NCBI RefSeq assembly: GCF_020097835.1
Contig: NZ_CP083668.1
Location: 1-64,000 of the forward strand
DNA length: 64,000 nt
Direction of reading: 5' to 3'
DNA from: Haloprofundus halobius
GTDB taxonomy: Archaea; Halobacteriota; Halobacteria; Halobacteriales; Haloferacaceae
The first letter of the stretch is position 1, and each line of letters opens with the position of its first letter. Both the position numbers and the translations under genes were made by a program. Below the pieces are notes generated by a model. That model was not told where the DNA came from and did no database searches. It was given only the letters and a program-made list of their open reading frames with translations. Shown here one piece after another: positions 62,793 through 64,000 of this stretch.

Positions 62793-63356
62793 ATGGATAG
62801 ACGACAATTCTGCCGCGGTGCAACTACTGTTCTGGCAGTTAGTATCTCCGCAGGCTGTTCCACGACCACCAATTCTTCCCCCACCACAACGGAGTCCCCG
62901 GCCAGCGAAGGAGCAGATAGAGTCACTCCGACAGCCTCTCCGACTCCCGACCACCTTCCGAACGTCCCAAAACCAACCAGTAACTGCCAGGTAAGTGAAC
63001 TACCTGACGCAACCTATCCATCTCTGCCTTCCTCGGTTTCAGAGTCAAGTGTGGTGAACTATTCACTTGAATTTGAGAAGGCGTACTCTTCGGCAACCGT
63101 GGAGAACGAGCGGGAGGTCACCTTCAGCGGCTTCGATGGATGGGATACCAAGGTCATGCAGAGGACGAAAGCAGGGTTTGTCGTCCGAGTGTGGGTGAGC
63201 TTAGACTTCACGAAGGAAGGCGGTAGCACGCCAGTCGCCGGGAGCGAGGAGTTCTACGGGTGGTATTACGTTACGGATGACTTCGCCGTTCACGCACCCG
63301 GAGATTCGTCGGACTCGATTCCTTCGGCTGGGTGGGAAACGGTCGCTTGTAAATAG
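62793..63356 (+). CDS. lipoprotein with Tat-type signal
   Basis: 187 aa. MDRRQFCRGATTVLAVSISAGC carries the twin-Arg and lipobox, followed by a Ser/Thr/Pro linker (about 23-60) and a beta-rich domain (VVNYSLEFEKAYSS, VTFSGFDGWDTKVMQ, VVRVWVSLDFTKEGG). Exported and lipid-anchored. The same layout appears at 63715. Function unknown. Confidence 0.75.
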   Translation: MDRRQFCRGATTVLAVSISAGCSTTTNSSPTTTESPASEGADRVTPTASPTPDHLPNVPKPTSNCQVSELPDATYPSLPSSVSESSVVNYSLEFEKAYSSATVENEREVTFSGFDGWDTKVMQRTKAGFVVRVWVSLDFTKEGGSTPVAGSEEFYGWYYVTDDFAVHAPGDSSDSIPSAGWETVACK

Positions 63357-63714
63357 GCACGCTCTTCCTATCGGTCTGTTCAACTCATCCAGTATTAAAA
63401 AAGGACGCGGCTTGCTACATACACCCTCTGTATCTCGCACAGTATTTCTGACTGATTCTTGGTAGTTCGTAGAGATGTTATTGAATAGAGGGCGCATGTG
63501 CATCAACTGCTCGCCCGAACGTATTTGTCGATTCATTATCCTAATCGAACTATGGCTGCCCCTGAGAACTTGCGTTCCGAAAACCAGCAATTGCTCTTCA
63601 TCAGTGGGAGTTCGGCCTTGATACCTGACTATTAGCACTGATATCGACTAAATTCACGTTTCAACAGACAATCACACTTATTGTACCGACGACCAACTTC
63701 AGAATGTAATTTCG
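63357..63714. other. gene-poor gap
   Basis: 358 bases with no supported gene on either strand. A frame of 145 codons runs on the minus strand across the lipoprotein end but lacks any recognisable feature and looks like antisense noise. Confidence 0.5.
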
Positions 63715-64000
63715 ATGTTTACCCGTCGCAAGGCCCTCCAGGCTATCGGTTGCAGTGTTTTACTTACTGCCTCAGGCTGTGGCTCAAACACCTCAACTCG
63801 AGAATCTCCACCCAAAGCCACAACAGCACAGCGAATCAGCCAGACATCAGAGCCATCCCACTCAACACGATCACCGACTGCAGAGAAACCAACCCAAGAG
63901 AGCCCAACCTCTCGTACACCGACACCAACACCAACATCAGAGCCAGAGCCAGAGCCGAACTGTCCTCCTTCAACTCTCGCAACGGAGAACGGTGTCTGGA
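63715..64000 (+). CDS. lipoprotein, partial (runs off the window)
   Basis: First 95 residues of a gene that continues past the end. MFTRRKALQAIGCSVLLTASGC is a Tat-type lipoprotein signal, followed by a long Ser/Thr/Pro/Glu-rich linker (PTPTPTSEPEPEPNCPPS). It resembles the lipoprotein at 62793. Nothing more can be said without the C-terminus. Confidence 0.7.
   Translation, partial: MFTRRKALQAIGCSVLLTASGCGSNTSTRESPPKATTAQRISQTSEPSHSTRSPTAEKPTQESPTSRTPTPTPTSEPEPEPNCPPSTLATENGVW

Noticed and set aside
63201-63638. 145-codon minus-strand frame near the end
   Set aside because: Partly antisense to a clear lipoprotein gene, with no recognisable domain or start signal.
1-64000. tRNA, rRNA or CRISPR features
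   Set aside because: None could be recognised on either strand by reading.

Overview
The window reads as part of a haloarchaeal (class Halobacteria) megaplasmid or integrative conjugative element. Proteins are strongly acidic, codons are GC-rich in long genes, several genes have an AT-rich TATA-like box about 27 bases before the start codon (leaderless transcripts), small zinc-finger proteins and Tat-type lipoproteins are frequent, and the Argonaute, PadR, IS5 and RPA-like proteins all match haloarchaeal families. No rRNA, tRNA or CRISPR array was seen. The species cannot be named from the sequence alone.

Layout. (1) 1-2.8 kb: AT-rich tandem repeats, a ParA-type ATPase with its small acidic partner, then a winged-helix/PIN pair. 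(2) 2.8-4.8 kb: a likely IS200/IS605 right-end relic, a tyrosine recombinase and a 600-base non-coding stretch with overlapping hairpins. (3) 4.8-15.6 kb, all on the minus strand: a long prokaryotic Argonaute with an intact DEDD catalytic set, an AddA/RecB-like helicase-nuclease, an AddB-like nuclease with an Fe-S cysteine set, and an unrecognised 305-residue protein. (4) 15.8-30.1 kb: a SNF2 helicase and a coiled-coil/zinc protein, divergent from a large COG1483/DUF499-type ATPase; then a GmrSD-type DUF262 gene with a frameshift, a STAND-like ATPase and a COG1743/DUF1156 DNA methyltransferase, followed by an unknown gene and the orphan tail of a second methyltransferase. (5) 30.2-34.6 kb: small genes and a McrB/McrC pair with a zinc protein. 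(6) 34.9-36.5 kb: small zinc-finger and plasmid-type genes. (7) 36.6-46.9 kb: a type IV secretion/conjugation module (pilin-like, VirB6/TrbL-like, VirB3/B4-like, VirB4 ATPase, membrane protein, giant coupling ATPase). (8) 46.9-48.4 kb: a cluster of five TTACGGCA repeats before a primase-polymerase gene, a candidate replication origin. (9) 48.5-53.3 kb: a PIN toxin-antitoxin pair, a beta-CASP metallo-beta-lactamase with a C-terminal HhH, and a PadR regulator. (10) 53.3-64 kb: a low-density region of small membrane, zinc-ribbon and lipoprotein genes, IS5 and partition-gene relics, a dispersed 30-base motif, and an RPA-like OB-fold gene behind a hairpin-rich GC leader.

How it works together. Segregation (ParA), putative replication (primase plus repeats), transfer (type IV module) and addiction (two PIN pairs) form the plasmid backbone. 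About 30 kb of it carries a defence island with at least four layers: Argonaute plus AddAB-like nucleases, a BREX-related but PglZ-less methyltransferase/ATPase/helicase set, GmrSD (probably broken) and McrBC. The most promising candidate for an undescribed system is the four-gene minus-strand block at 4.8-15.6 kb, in which a catalytic Argonaute sits in line with its own RecBCD/AddAB-like DNA-end processor.
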